Part shown: positions 1 to 7,013 of the stretch, in pieces | Position numbering within the stretch: position 1 is the first letter of the stretch | Layout: each line of letters starts with the position of its first letter | Assembly (NCBI GenBank): GCA_937897265.1 | Contig: CALCPT010000125.1 | Location: 1 to 10,130 of the forward strand | DNA: 10,130 nucleotides | From: an uncultured Alcaligenaceae bacterium | GTDB lineage: Bacteria; Pseudomonadota; Gammaproteobacteria; Burkholderiales; Burkholderiaceae_B | Direction: 5' to 3' | Program-made: the position numbers and the translations under genes | Notes under the pieces: generated by a model | What the model was told of the DNA's origin: nothing | Seen by the model: the letters and a program-made list of their open reading frames with translations, nothing else | The model's database searches: none

Positions 1-55
1 CGAACCGAGCTAGACGGATTTGCAATCCGCTACATAACCACTCTGCCATTGCGCC
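1..55 (-). tRNA. tRNA-Cys (GCA anticodon), 3' part cut off by the window edge
   Basis: Read on the minus strand, the 5' acceptor half GGCGCAA begins at 55. A D-arm, an anticodon stem GCGGA/TCCGT with loop TTGCAAA, and the start of the T-arm (GGTTCG) at the window edge follow. The anticodon GCA is at 23-21, which decodes cysteine codons. The T-loop end and 3' acceptor strand lie outside the window. It sits just downstream of tRNA-Gly on the same strand, the same order as the E. coli glyW-cysT cluster, so co-transcription is likely. Only about 11 nt separate it from the upstream hairpin, which leaves no room for a promoter of its own. Confidence 0.95.
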
Positions 56-66
56 TGTGCAGAATC

Positions 67-102
67 AAAAAAGGGGGAAGCAACGTGTGCTTCCCCCTTT
101 TT
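67..102 (-). terminator. Strong hairpin with U-tract between tRNA-Gly and tRNA-Cys
   Basis: A perfect 15-bp inverted repeat (68-82 paired with 88-102) encloses a 5-nt loop. It has five G:C pairs flanked by A/T runs, so on either strand the stem is followed by a T tract. On the minus strand this looks like an intrinsic terminator after tRNA-Gly, with the T run at 72-67. It lies only about 11 nt before tRNA-Cys, so it may be a leaky terminator or a processing/attenuation hairpin rather than a full stop. Structure is seen; function is inferred. Confidence 0.6.
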
Positions 103-108
103 GGAATT

Positions 109-184
109 TGGAGCGGGAGAAGAGTCTCGAACTCTCGACCTCAACCTTGGCAAGGTTGCGCTCTACCAACTGAGCTACTCCCGC
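109..184 (-). tRNA. tRNA-Gly (GCC anticodon), complete with encoded CCA
   Basis: On the minus strand the acceptor 5' strand GCGGGAG (184-178) pairs with CTCCCGC (119-113), followed by discriminator T and an encoded CCA (111-109). D-arm GCTCAGTTGG, anticodon stem CAACC/GGTTG with loop TTGCCAA, and T-loop GTTCGAGAC are all present. The anticodon GCC (151-149) reads GGC and GGT glycine codons. The 76-nt length is normal. A promoter-like TTGACA / TGC-TATAGT pair lies upstream at 248-218. It is probably the first gene of a tRNA-Gly/tRNA-Cys transcript. Confidence 0.97.
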
Positions 185-217
185 TTGTTTACTGCTGTAT
201 CATTCACAACGTCAGCG

Positions 218-248
218 ACTATAGCACACCTATCCCCCACCATGTCAA
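218..248 (-). promoter_or_regulatory. Candidate sigma70 promoter of the tRNA-Gly/tRNA-Cys unit
   Basis: On the minus strand a consensus -35 TTGACA (248-243) is followed after 19 nt by TATAGT (223-218), preceded directly by TGC, an extended -10. The downstream stretch CGCTGACG is GC-rich, like the discriminator of many stringently controlled stable-RNA promoters. Initiation would fall near 212-210, about 27 nt before the tRNA. The -35 overlaps the proposed murB start codon. The 19-nt spacer is longer than ideal, which the extended -10 may offset. Confidence 0.6.
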
Positions 249-1291
249 ATCGATTCTTACAAAAGGGGCAACATTCGTTGATCGCGCAGGCCCAAGACTT
301 GTCTTCGTGCAATACCCTGCGACTGCAGTGTCAGGCCGAGCAAGTGGTCGTTCTCCAAAGTCTTGAGCAAATGAACGAATTAGGCAGTCAGCTTGTTCGA
401 GCGCCTGAGTGTTTAGTGTTGGGCGGGGGCAGCAATGTCATTTTGCCCGCTACGTTGTCCTCTTTAGTGGTGCGTGTTGCACTCAAAGGGATCAAGCTGT
501 TTGAGAGCACTGCTGACCATTGGTTAATTGATGTTGCCGCCGGTGAAAACTGGCACGATTGGGTGGTCACCGCCACGGCGCGAGGTTGGTGGGGCCTTGA
601 AAACCTTGCGTTAATTCCAGGCACAGTGGGCGCGGCCCCCGTGCAAAATATAGGCGCCTATGGTGTTGAACTGTGTCAGCGCCTTGAGTCGGTGACTGCT
701 TGGCACGTCGCCAAACAAAAGTACGTGACGCTGTCGCGCGTAGAGTGTGATTTTGGCTATCGCGACAGCATTTTTAAACGTGCCAAGCGTGGCGAATGGT
801 TAATCGTTTCAGTGCGCTTTGCCTTGCCTAAGGCTTGGCAACCCGTACTGACGTATCCTGATCTGGCGGGTCATCCGCAGCTTGGGTTGGAGTCACAATC
901 TGTGACAGCGCACGCCGTACTAGAGGCCGTCTGCGACATTCGTCGTCGCAAGCTGCCTGACCCGGCAGTGCTCGGTAATGTCGGAAGCTTCTTTAAAAAC
1001 CCAGTGGTGTCTGCAACGCAATATCAAGCCTTGCAAGCGCGCTTTGCTAAGCTTGTCGGCTACCAGCAACCCGACGGAGGCTTCAAGCTCGCTGCAGGTT
1101 GGCTCATCGAATACTGTGGCTTCAAAGGTCTGCGGTCTGGCGCGGTCGGAGTCCACGCCCAACAGGCCTTGGTGTTAGTCAATTATGGTCATGCCCAGGC
1201 AGACGAGCTGCTCGCTTTGGCAAGCACCATTAGTCAGGCTGTACAAAAAACCTTTGGTGTCCTGCTCGAGATTGAGCCCGTGGTCGTCTAA
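242..1291 (+). CDS. murB: UDP-N-acetylenolpyruvoylglucosamine reductase (type I MurB)
   Basis: MurB is the cytoplasmic FAD enzyme that uses NADPH to reduce UDP-GlcNAc-enolpyruvate to UDP-MurNAc, the second committed step of peptidoglycan precursor synthesis. From ATG 242 the protein has 349 residues. The FAD-binding motif GGGSN is at 61-65, followed by the PGTVGAAPVQNIGAYGVEL block. GYRDSIFK (tyrosine 173) marks the type I enzyme. NVGSFFKNP contains the expected catalytic serine 249, and the glutamate near the end (345, in LEIEP) aligns with the E. coli catalytic acid. It stops soon after that motif and lacks the short C-terminal tail of E. coli MurB, as I recall that sequence. Start uncertainty: ATG 242 has no Shine-Dalgarno, whereas TTG 278 has AAGGGG about 9 nt upstream and would give 337 residues, close to E. 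coli's N-terminus. It diverges from the tRNAs and converges on dapB. Confidence 0.95.
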   Translation: MSNRFLQKGQHSLIAQAQDLSSCNTLRLQCQAEQVVVLQSLEQMNELGSQLVRAPECLVLGGGSNVILPATLSSLVVRVALKGIKLFESTADHWLIDVAAGENWHDWVVTATARGWWGLENLALIPGTVGAAPVQNIGAYGVELCQRLESVTAWHVAKQKYVTLSRVECDFGYRDSIFKRAKRGEWLIVSVRFALPKAWQPVLTYPDLAGHPQLGLESQSVTAHAVLEAVCDIRRRKLPDPAVLGNVGSFFKNPVVSATQYQALQARFAKLVGYQQPDGGFKLAAGWLIEYCGFKGLRSGAVGVHAQQALVLVNYGHAQADELLALASTISQAVQKTFGVLLEIEPVVV

Positions 1292-1302
1292 GCGACCGAA
1301 GG

Positions 1303-1318
1303 AGCACTGTCTAGTGCT
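1303..1318. terminator. Short hairpin in the murB/dapB convergent gap
   Basis: AGCACT (1303-1308) and AGTGCT (1313-1318) form a 6-bp stem with a GTCT loop, 12 nt after the murB stop. No T tract follows, so it may mark a transcript end but is not a classical intrinsic terminator. Confidence 0.3.
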
Positions 1319-1342
1319 TGCCCTTAGTGTGCCCAGCCAGTC

Positions 1343-1361
1343 GTTGAGTCTTGAACTCAGC
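1343..1361. terminator. Second hairpin in the gap, next to the dapB stop codon
   Basis: GTTGAGT (1343-1349) pairs with ACTCAGC (1355-1361) in 7 bp including one G-T wobble, with a 5-nt loop. It lies 4 nt downstream of the dapB stop on the minus strand. It lacks a U tract, so it is a weak candidate 3' end for the bamE-dapB transcript. Confidence 0.3.
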
Positions 1362-1364
1362 TAT

Positions 1365-2159
1365 TTAGAGCCCAAGAACGGTCTGCATATCAAACAGGCC
1401 TGCTTGTTTGCCTTTCAAAAATCGCGCCGCACGTAAGCTGCCTTCAGCGTAGCCTGCGCGACTGCTCGAGCGATGAGTGATCTCGATACGCTCGCCGATA
1501 CCGCAAAAATACACGGTATGGTCGCCCACGATGTCGCCGCCGCGCACCACTGAAAATCCGATCGTGCCAGCCTCGCGTGGGCCAGTGTGGCCCTCGCGCG
1601 TCCAGGTGGCGATCTCATCAAGAGGCTTGCCCCAAGCTTGCGCAACAGTTTCGCCCATTTTGAGTGCTGTACCGGATGGGGCGTCAACTTTATGGTGATG
1701 ATGGGCTTCGAACACTTCAACGTCATAGCCGGAGTTGAGAATACGAGCGGCCATATCTAATAATTTGAGCGTTGCATTGACACCAACACTCATGTTTGGT
1801 GCAAACACCACACCGATTGTTTTGGCGGCCTCAGCGATCGCGGCCTTACCGGTATCGTCAAACCCCGTGGTGCCAATCACCATATTGACGCGGTACTGCG
1901 CGCAGGCTGCTAAGTGCAGCAGCGAGCCTTCGGGGCGAGTGAAATCGATCAGGCAGTCGGCGCCTTTGAGTACAGACAGATCCTCTGTAATCAGCACGCC
2001 GCTTGGTTTACCTAAAAAGGCGCAGGCGTCTTGGCCAATCATAGGAGAGCCGGCGACATCAAGCGCGGCAGCCAAGGTGAGATCGGTTGACTGAGACACT
2101 AACTCAATCAGCATACGGCCCATGCGGCCGCTGGCACCAGTAATTGCAATTCGGATCAT
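1365..2159 (-). CDS. dapB: 4-hydroxy-tetrahydrodipicolinate reductase
   Basis: DapB reduces 4-hydroxy-tetrahydrodipicolinate to tetrahydrodipicolinate with NAD(P)H in the cytoplasm, in the diaminopimelate/lysine branch that feeds peptidoglycan and protein synthesis. The 264-residue protein has the usual family length. The Rossmann nucleotide-binding loop GASGRMG is at 8-14, IDFTRPE at about 71-77 and VIGTTG at 94-99. The signature [15 protein letters not shown] (151-165) contains the expected catalytic histidine 153 and lysine 157. A longer reading with 16 extra N-terminal residues is open, but ATG 2159 starts directly at the Rossmann strand (MIRIAITG) as in homologues. It lies 25 nt downstream of bamE on the same strand, so the two are probably co-transcribed. 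An AGGT stretch about 10 nt upstream may serve as ribosome binding site. Confidence 0.97.
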   Translation of the reverse strand: MIRIAITGASGRMGRMLIELVSQSTDLTLAAALDVAGSPMIGQDACAFLGKPSGVLITEDLSVLKGADCLIDFTRPEGSLLHLAACAQYRVNMVIGTTGFDDTGKAAIAEAAKTIGVVFAPNMSVGVNATLKLLDMAARILNSGYDVEVFEAHHHHKVDAPSGTALKMGETVAQAWGKPLDEIATWTREGHTGPREAGTIGFSVVRGGDIVGDHTVYFCGIGERIEITHRSSSRAGYAEGSLRAARFLKGKQAGLFDMQTVLGL

Positions 2160-2184
2160 GTCGAGCTTACCTAGAGTCGTTGTA

Positions 2185-2757
2185 TTAGCGCAGCTGCACC
2201 GGCGCATCTTCAGGCGCGCCTGGCAAGGCCTGAGGATCGCTCAGCGGCGGACCATTTGATTGCATCTGATCAATGCTGACACCAGGGATCAGCTGAACAG
2301 CCGCATCGCCATCGTTGTTCATCCGCTCGTTATCAAGTTTAATTTGCTTGTCTTCGCGAACGACCGTACCCACTTCTTCGCGTGCAATTTGAAACGGTTG
2401 CAGCTCGGGTTGTTCTTCGCCACGCCAGCTTTCTAGCTGAGCGCCGTTAAAAAAAATCGTGAGCGTGCGTTCTTCGATCTTGCCGGTTCCTGCGCGATAA
2501 AAGTAGGGATAATCCCAACGGTTACTGTGCAGCGCGCTTGTCAGCATTGGTGTGCCCAAGGCGAAGCGAACTTGTTCGCGTGTCATGCCAGGGCGCAACA
2601 GACTGACCTGATCTTTTGTGATCCAGTTACCCTGTTGAACACCGGCTTTATACGGAAACCCCCAGCGGTTTGAGCTGCAACCGGCAGCGGCTGCTACCAG
2701 AAGGGCGAGCGCCAAGCCTGTGCGCAGGTGCAAAGCGATAGTATGAAACTTGACCAC
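2185..2757 (-). CDS. bamE: Outer membrane protein assembly factor BamE (SmpA/OmlA lipoprotein)
   Basis: BamE is a periplasm-facing outer-membrane lipoprotein of the BAM complex, which folds and inserts beta-barrel proteins. The 190-residue product has a lipoprotein signal peptide: a short basic N-terminus, hydrophobic residues 15-25, then lipobox AAGC with acylated cysteine 27. The SmpA/OmlA domain follows at about 40-115, with [24 protein letters not shown] and RWDYPYFY as landmarks. The remaining roughly 75 residues are a polar, Pro/Gln/Asp-rich tail absent from the 113-residue E. coli protein; such tails are common in betaproteobacterial OmlA. The start is GTG 2757, supported by AGAGG about 6 nt upstream. 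It diverges from fur and is followed by dapB. Confidence 0.95.
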   Translation of the reverse strand: MVKFHTIALHLRTGLALALLVAAAAGCSSNRWGFPYKAGVQQGNWITKDQVSLLRPGMTREQVRFALGTPMLTSALHSNRWDYPYFYRAGTGKIEERTLTIFFNGAQLESWRGEEQPELQPFQIAREEVGTVVREDKQIKLDNERMNNDGDAAVQLIPGVSIDQMQSNGPPLSDPQALPGAPEDAPVQLR

Positions 2758-2903
2758 TGCGAACCTCTATCGGATAAACAGCCAAAGACGTTATCATAAA
2801 GGTTTACGCGGTTAAACGTTGGTCTCTCACACGATCTTGCGTGTTTTTTTGGTGATTTCACCATAAACGCGCAGGGATTCAGAGCCAAAACGAGGAATTG
2901 CCG
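2758..2903. promoter_or_regulatory. Divergent bamE/fur intergenic region
   Basis: This 146-nt gap must hold promoters for both fur and bamE. For bamE a possible -10 TATGAT is seen on the minus strand at 2798-2793, without a convincing -35. For fur the best pair I find is TTGCGT (2837-2842) and CATAAA (2862-2867), which is weak. A small inverted repeat (GTTTA 2802-2806, TAAAC 2813-2817) lies near the middle, and ACACG/CGTGT followed by seven T at 2829-2850 resembles a minimal terminator. No good Fur box is visible. Confidence 0.35.
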
Positions 2904-3335
2904 ATGTACACCGAAAACGATCCGAACGATCTTAAAAACGTGGGGTTAAAGGCGACGTTTCCGCGCCTGAAAATACTCGATATTTTTCGTAAATCTGGCG
3001 CGCGTCACCTCAGTGCTGAGGATGTCTACCGTGCGTTAATTGGCGAGAGTATCGATATTGGCTTAGCCACCGTCTACCGGGTATTAACGCAGTTCGAGCA
3101 GGCGGGCATTCTGGCGCGCAGCCAGTTTGATGGCGGCAAGGCGATCTTTGAGCTCAACGATGGCGATCATCACGATCATTTAATTTGCACACATTGCGGT
3201 AAGGTGGCCGAGTTTACTGATTCTGATATCGAAAAACGGCAGCATAAGGTGGCGCGCGACAACGGCTTTATTTTAGAAAGCCACGCAATGGTCTTGTATG
3301 GGGTCTGTACCAACTGTCACGGTATGGGCCGCTAG
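2904..3335 (+). CDS. fur: Ferric uptake regulator Fur
   Basis: Fur is a dimeric, metal-responsive repressor that with ferrous iron binds Fur boxes and shuts off iron-uptake genes. From ATG 2904 the protein has 143 residues, normal for the family. The N-terminal winged helix contains TFPRLKIL and the recognition helix [17 protein letters not shown] (52-68). The metal-binding dimerisation domain has E83, the HHDH cluster (89-92), the zinc pair C95/C98 in CTHCGK, H127, and a second CXXC pair C135/C138 near the end. This pattern fits Fur rather than Zur or PerR, though family assignment inside the superfamily is by overall likeness. ATG 2904 is preferred over in-frame TTG 2898 because GAGGA sits 7 nt upstream. 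It diverges from bamE and converges on recN. Confidence 0.95.
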   Translation: MYTENDPNDLKNVGLKATFPRLKILDIFRKSGARHLSAEDVYRALIGESIDIGLATVYRVLTQFEQAGILARSQFDGGKAIFELNDGDHHDHLICTHCGKVAEFTDSDIEKRQHKVARDNGFILESHAMVLYGVCTNCHGMGR

Positions 3336-3345
3336 CTGACCGCGT

Positions 3346-3362
3346 TGGGCACAGGGTGCCCA
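3346..3362. terminator. Hairpin between convergent fur and recN
   Basis: TGGGCAC (3346-3352) and GTGCCCA (3356-3362) form a perfect 7-bp GC-rich stem with a 3-nt loop in the 46-nt gap between the two stop codons. It could serve both strands as a transcript end. Neither side has a T tract, so it would not be a textbook intrinsic terminator. Confidence 0.45.
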
Positions 3363-3381
3363 GAGCAAAGTCGGACCTCGC

Positions 3382-5025
3382 TTATGGCTCTAACAGTTCT
3401 TTAGCGTGTTCACGCGTAGTACTGGTAATTTTGATGCCTCCCAACATGCGGGCAACTTCTTCGACACGTTCTGGCGGTTGCAGCAAAGCAATGCTGGATT
3501 GCGTTTTGCCTTTCACATTTTGCTTGCTGACTTGAAAATGGTGTTGTCCACGCGCAGCGACCTGCGGCAAGTGTGTGACGCACAAGACTTGATGGCGCGC
3601 ACCGAGTTCACGTAGCAAATTGCCTACCACCTCAGCGACAGCACCACCGATGCCGCTATCGACTTCATCAAAGATCAGGGTCGGGACCCGCGCGGCACGG
3701 CTTGCGATGACCGAGAGCGCTAATGAAATACGGGCGAGTTCACCGCCAGACGCGACTTTTGCTAACGGGCGCGGAGTGCTGCCGGCATGGCCTGCAACTA
3801 AAAACTCAACCTGATCTTGCCCGTGGCTTGCGGCTGGGCCCGAGTGCATGGCAATGCTGAATTGCCCGCCCTCCATCGCCAGTGTTTGCATGGCCTTGCT
3901 CACCTGCTTGCCAAGGTCAGTCGCCGCCTTGGTGCGCGCCGCTGATAAGGCTTTAGCCGCAACTTCGTACTCTGTTTGTCGCGCGACAACTTGCGCTCGC
4001 AGTGCTTGAATATCGCTTGATGTCTGCAGTGCTGCGAGTTCGGCTTTAAGTGATTGTTCAAGACTGTACAGGTCGTCAGGCTCGGTTTTGAATTTGCGTG
4101 CCAATTCAAAAATGGCGCGCAATCTATTGTCAAGCACAGCCAAGCGGGCTGGGTCGAGTTCAGCGCGCGACACATAATCGTTGAGATCTGACACCGCCTC
4201 GCCTACCGCAATATGGGCAGAGTCGAGCGCGTCGTAGACTGTTTTTAGCTGCGAGTCGTGACGCAATAGCTGTCCAATCCTTTGCACGGCTGCACCTAAC
4301 TGCTGCTGCACCGAGGCCTCAGCTTCATCAAGCGAAGCGAGTGTTTGAGCCGCACCATCCAAAAGTGACTGACCATTGGCTAAGCGGGTGTGCTCGGCTG
4401 AAATATCGACCCACTCGGTGGCCCCAAGAGACAAGCGTGCCAATTCGCTGGTTTGCCACTCAAGTCGCTCGCGTGCCTGCGCTAGGCTGCTTGCATCTTG
4501 CTCGGATACTGCCAATTGCTTTTCTACTGTGCGCCAGGCTTTAAACGCGAGTGCAGTGGTTTGTCGCAACGGCTGAAGGTTGCCGTGCGCATCGAGTAGC
4601 TCGCGTTGGTTGTCGGCACGTAACAAGCTTTGATGCGCGTGCTGGCCGTGTATGTCGATCAGTTGCTCGCCAATTTCGCGCAGTTGCGTGATTGTGACCA
4701 CCGAACCATTGACATAGGCTCGGCTGCGGCCTTGAGCATCAATGACGCGACGCAGGACCAGTTCGTGATCGGGGCGTAAATCATGTTCGGTCAACCAAGC
4801 GGTGAGCGTGTCGGGCGTTTCAAATACCGCACTGATTTCAGCTCTGCTGGCACCCTCACGCAGCACCGACGAGTCGGCTCGCTCGCCCAGCGTTAACGCC
4901 AAGGCGTCGATCAAAATTGATTTGCCCGCGCCAGTTTCGCCCGAAAAGACGGTAAAACCCGGGTCAAAACTAATATCGGCCTCGGTGACGATGACGAAGT
5001 CTCGGATGTGCAAGCCACGTAGCAT
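3382..5025 (-). CDS. recN: DNA repair protein RecN
   Basis: RecN is an SMC-like ATPase that acts early in recombinational repair of double-strand breaks. The 547-residue protein is close to the usual 550-560. Walker A GETGAGKS is at 29-36. A long helical middle (about 150-370), rich in Ala, Leu, Glu and Gln, is the expected coiled coil. The ABC signature SGGEL is at 426-430 and Walker B LIFDEVDSGIGG at about 450-461, followed by THLPQVAA. ATG 5025 lies 3 nt after the nadK stop codon, so translational coupling is likely and recN has no intergenic promoter of its own. No CTGT-N8-ACAG type LexA box was noticed upstream of nadK or near the recN start. The nadK-recN pairing also occurs in E. coli. 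Confidence 0.97.
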   Translation of the reverse strand: MLRGLHIRDFVIVTEADISFDPGFTVFSGETGAGKSILIDALALTLGERADSSVLREGASRAEISAVFETPDTLTAWLTEHDLRPDHELVLRRVIDAQGRSRAYVNGSVVTITQLREIGEQLIDIHGQHAHQSLLRADNQRELLDAHGNLQPLRQTTALAFKAWRTVEKQLAVSEQDASSLAQARERLEWQTSELARLSLGATEWVDISAEHTRLANGQSLLDGAAQTLASLDEAEASVQQQLGAAVQRIGQLLRHDSQLKTVYDALDSAHIAVGEAVSDLNDYVSRAELDPARLAVLDNRLRAIFELARKFKTEPDDLYSLEQSLKAELAALQTSSDIQALRAQVVARQTEYEVAAKALSAARTKAATDLGKQVSKAMQTLAMEGGQFSIAMHSGPAASHGQDQVEFLVAGHAGSTPRPLAKVASGGELARISLALSVIASRAARVPTLIFDEVDSGIGGAVAEVVGNLLRELGARHQVLCVTHLPQVAARGQHHFQVSKQNVKGKTQSSIALLQPPERVEEVARMLGGIKITSTTREHAKELLEP

Positions 5026-5028
5026 GGG

Positions 5029-5937
5029 CTATTCGGCCTCAGTGCCCGAGCGGGGCATACGGTTCCAATCGAGTTTGCGACGCAGGGTCGAGAAAAAACT
5101 ATAGCCTGCAGGATGCAAAAACCGAATGTTGTGCGGGGCCCGCTGAACCACGATACGGTCTCCCGGCATCAGGTCAGACCAGGTTTGCATATCAAAGTGC
5201 ACACTTGCGCCCCCTTCGCTGCGGCCCATGGCGGTTAAAGTCATGTTCAACACGCCATCGGCTGGAATCACAATTGGGCGATTCGACAGCGTTTGCGGCG
5301 CTACGGGTACCAAGACGATGGCGCTGACCTCAGGGTGCAAGATTGGGCCTGCCGAAGACAGGGCATAGGCGGTCGAGCCGGTTGGGGTGGCCACAATCAA
5401 GCCGTCGGCGCGTTGTGAGTACATGAAGGTGTTGTTCACTTCGACGCGTACTTCAATCATGCCGCCGCGCCCAGAGCGGTTTAGCACCACGTCATTGAGT
5501 GCGGTTGCAGTAAACATTTGCTCGGTGCCGCGCCATACCGTTGCACTCAGCAGCATGCGCGTTTCGGTTTCATAACGCCCCTGCAGTAAGTCGGTGAGGG
5601 CTTCGGTCGAATGTTGCAGCGGGATATCAGTGATGAAGCCCAAACGCCCGTGATTGATCCCGACTACAGGTACGTCGAAGGGCGCCAAATGGCGTGCTGC
5701 CCCCAACATGGTGCCGTCGCCCCCCATCACAATGGCGAGGTTGGCCTGTTGTCCAATTTCGGCAAAGCTGGCGGCAGGGTACTCGGTCACACCCGTTTGA
5801 CGGGCCGTATCTGCCTCGACCAAGACTTGCGACCCTTCTCGCACCAATAATTTTGCCAAAGCGCGCAACGGCGCGTGCAGGTCTGAATCCTGATAGCGGC
5901 CAACTAGAGCAATAATAGGAAAATGCATAGGTTTCAT
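5029..5937 (-). CDS. nadK: NAD kinase
   Basis: NadK phosphorylates NAD with ATP (or polyphosphate in some species) to make NADP in the cytoplasm. From ATG 5937 it has 302 residues. The diagnostic GGDGT is at 72-76 with MLGAAR after it. The NDVVLNR block (N148, D149) and DGLIVATPTGSTAY (178-191) complete the nicotinamide-nucleotide site. The C-terminal part is basic (STLRRKLDWNR). Methionine 4 (ATG 5928, giving 299 residues beginning MHFP) is an equally plausible start, because betaproteobacterial homologues as I recall them begin near there. Neither start has a clear Shine-Dalgarno. A perfect TATAAT on the minus strand at 5963-5958 lies just upstream. It leads the nadK-recN unit and diverges from hrcA. 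Confidence 0.96.
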   Translation of the reverse strand: MKPMHFPIIALVGRYQDSDLHAPLRALAKLLVREGSQVLVEADTARQTGVTEYPAASFAEIGQQANLAIVMGGDGTMLGAARHLAPFDVPVVGINHGRLGFITDIPLQHSTEALTDLLQGRYETETRMLLSATVWRGTEQMFTATALNDVVLNRSGRGGMIEVRVEVNNTFMYSQRADGLIVATPTGSTAYALSSAGPILHPEVSAIVLVPVAPQTLSNRPIVIPADGVLNMTLTAMGRSEGGASVHFDMQTWSDLMPGDRIVVQRAPHNIRFLHPAGYSFFSTLRRKLDWNRMPRSGTEAE

Positions 5938-5957
5938 AATCCGCGAAAATCTAACCG

Positions 5958-5963
5958 ATTATA
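5958..5963 (-). promoter_or_regulatory. Candidate -10 element for nadK-recN
   Basis: TATAAT on the minus strand, 20 nt before the nadK ATG, would start RNA near 5951. The -35 region at 17-18 nt spacing (around 5981-5987) shows no match to TTGACA, and no TG precedes the -10. The promoter is therefore weak, or depends on an activator. The short 51-54 nt divergent gap also has to serve hrcA. Confidence 0.45.
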
Positions 5964-5991
5964 GGGTCGACAAAGGTAAAATAGGGCAATG

Positions 5992-7008
5992 ATGGATGAT
6001 CGTGCGCGCGCGCTGCTCAAAGCGCTTATTGAACGTTACATAGACGATGGCCAGCCGGTCGGCTCGCGCACGCTCTCAAAAATGTTTGAATTGTCTCCGG
6101 CGACTATCCGAAATGTCATGGCCGATCTCGAAGAGCTTGGCCTCATTCATAGTCCGCATACTTCAGCGGGCCGCATCCCCACCCCGCGTGGCTATCGGGT
6201 ATTTGTCGACACCATGCTCACGGCGCAACCGATCGATTTGCATCCGGTGTCTACCGTACGCGACTTGCAAAGCGGCTCTGACCCTGCACGTGCGGTGCAG
6301 GCTGCCGCAGCGATGTTGTCAAGCTTGAGTCAGTTCGCAGGGGTGGTGTTGTCGCCGCGCCGCGCTCAAGTGTTTCACCAGATAGAGTTCATCCGCCTTT
6401 CTGAAAAACGCATCTTGCTGATTATCGTGACGCCGGATGGCGATGTGCAAAATCGTATTTTGCTGACTCCGCGCGACTACACCGCCAGCGCTCTTACCGA
6501 AGCGGCAAACTTTTTTAATCATAATTTTGCCGGCAAGTCGTTTGCGGCTGTTCGGCAAACTCTGGCTCACGATTTGGCGCGTTTGCAGGTCGATATGTCG
6601 CGCCTGATGCAAGCCGCAGTTGAGGCCGGGGCGCAAGCCGCCGATGAGGTTGAAACTGTCGTCATTTCGGGTGAGCGCAAGCTGCTTGATGTCAACGAGT
6701 TGGCATCAGATATGGATCGGTTGCGCAAAACCTTTTCAATGTTTGAGAAAAAAACGGATTTGTTGCAGTTGCTCGAAGTCTCGAGTCAGGCGCAAGGAGT
6801 ACAGATTTATATCGGAGGCGATTCGCAGTTAGTCCCCACTGAAGATTTATCTGTCGTGACGGCACCTTACAGTGTTGATGGCCATGTGATCGGCACGCTT
6901 GGCGTAATCGGTCCGACTCGAATGGCCTACGAGCGTGTGATCCCCATCGTCGACATTACAGCGCGTTTGCTTTCAAGCGCGCTTAGCCACCATTCTCACG
7001 AGCGTTAA
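5992..7008 (+). CDS. hrcA: Heat-inducible transcription repressor HrcA
   Basis: HrcA represses chaperone genes by binding the CIRCE inverted repeat; its activity depends on GroEL in the species studied. The protein has 338 residues, normal length. The N-terminal winged helix covers about 1-75, with [14 protein letters not shown], the recognition helix [16 protein letters not shown] and the wing [16 protein letters not shown]. The GAF-like and dimerisation parts follow, including the C-terminal [20 protein letters not shown] motif. ATG 5992 is preferred over ATG 5989 because AGGG lies 5 nt before it and homologues begin MDDRARALL. It is divergent from nadK and 5 nt upstream of hemH. No CIRCE sequence is visible in its own leader, so autoregulation by that route is not supported here. 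Confidence 0.96.
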   Translation: MDDRARALLKALIERYIDDGQPVGSRTLSKMFELSPATIRNVMADLEELGLIHSPHTSAGRIPTPRGYRVFVDTMLTAQPIDLHPVSTVRDLQSGSDPARAVQAAAAMLSSLSQFAGVVLSPRRAQVFHQIEFIRLSEKRILLIIVTPDGDVQNRILLTPRDYTASALTEAANFFNHNFAGKSFAAVRQTLAHDLARLQVDMSRLMQAAVEAGAQAADEVETVVISGERKLLDVNELASDMDRLRKTFSMFEKKTDLLQLLEVSSQAQGVQIYIGGDSQLVPTEDLSVVTAPYSVDGHVIGTLGVIGPTRMAYERVIPIVDITARLLSSALSHHSHER

Positions 7009-7013
7009 TAGAA

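Noticed and set aside
101..241. In-frame upstream extension of murB starting at ATG 101
   Set aside because: The extra 47 codons run through tRNA-Gly in antisense and have no likeness to MurB.
1185..1436. Plus-strand frame of 83 codons across the murB 3' end and the gap
   Set aside because: It overlaps murB out of frame and dapB antisense, and has no recognisable motif or start signal.
2786..2806. TTATCATAA-like stretch as a possible Fur box in the fur/bamE gap
   Set aside because: Only a partial match to the GATAAT hexamer array and not positioned over a convincing promoter; too weak to call autoregulation.
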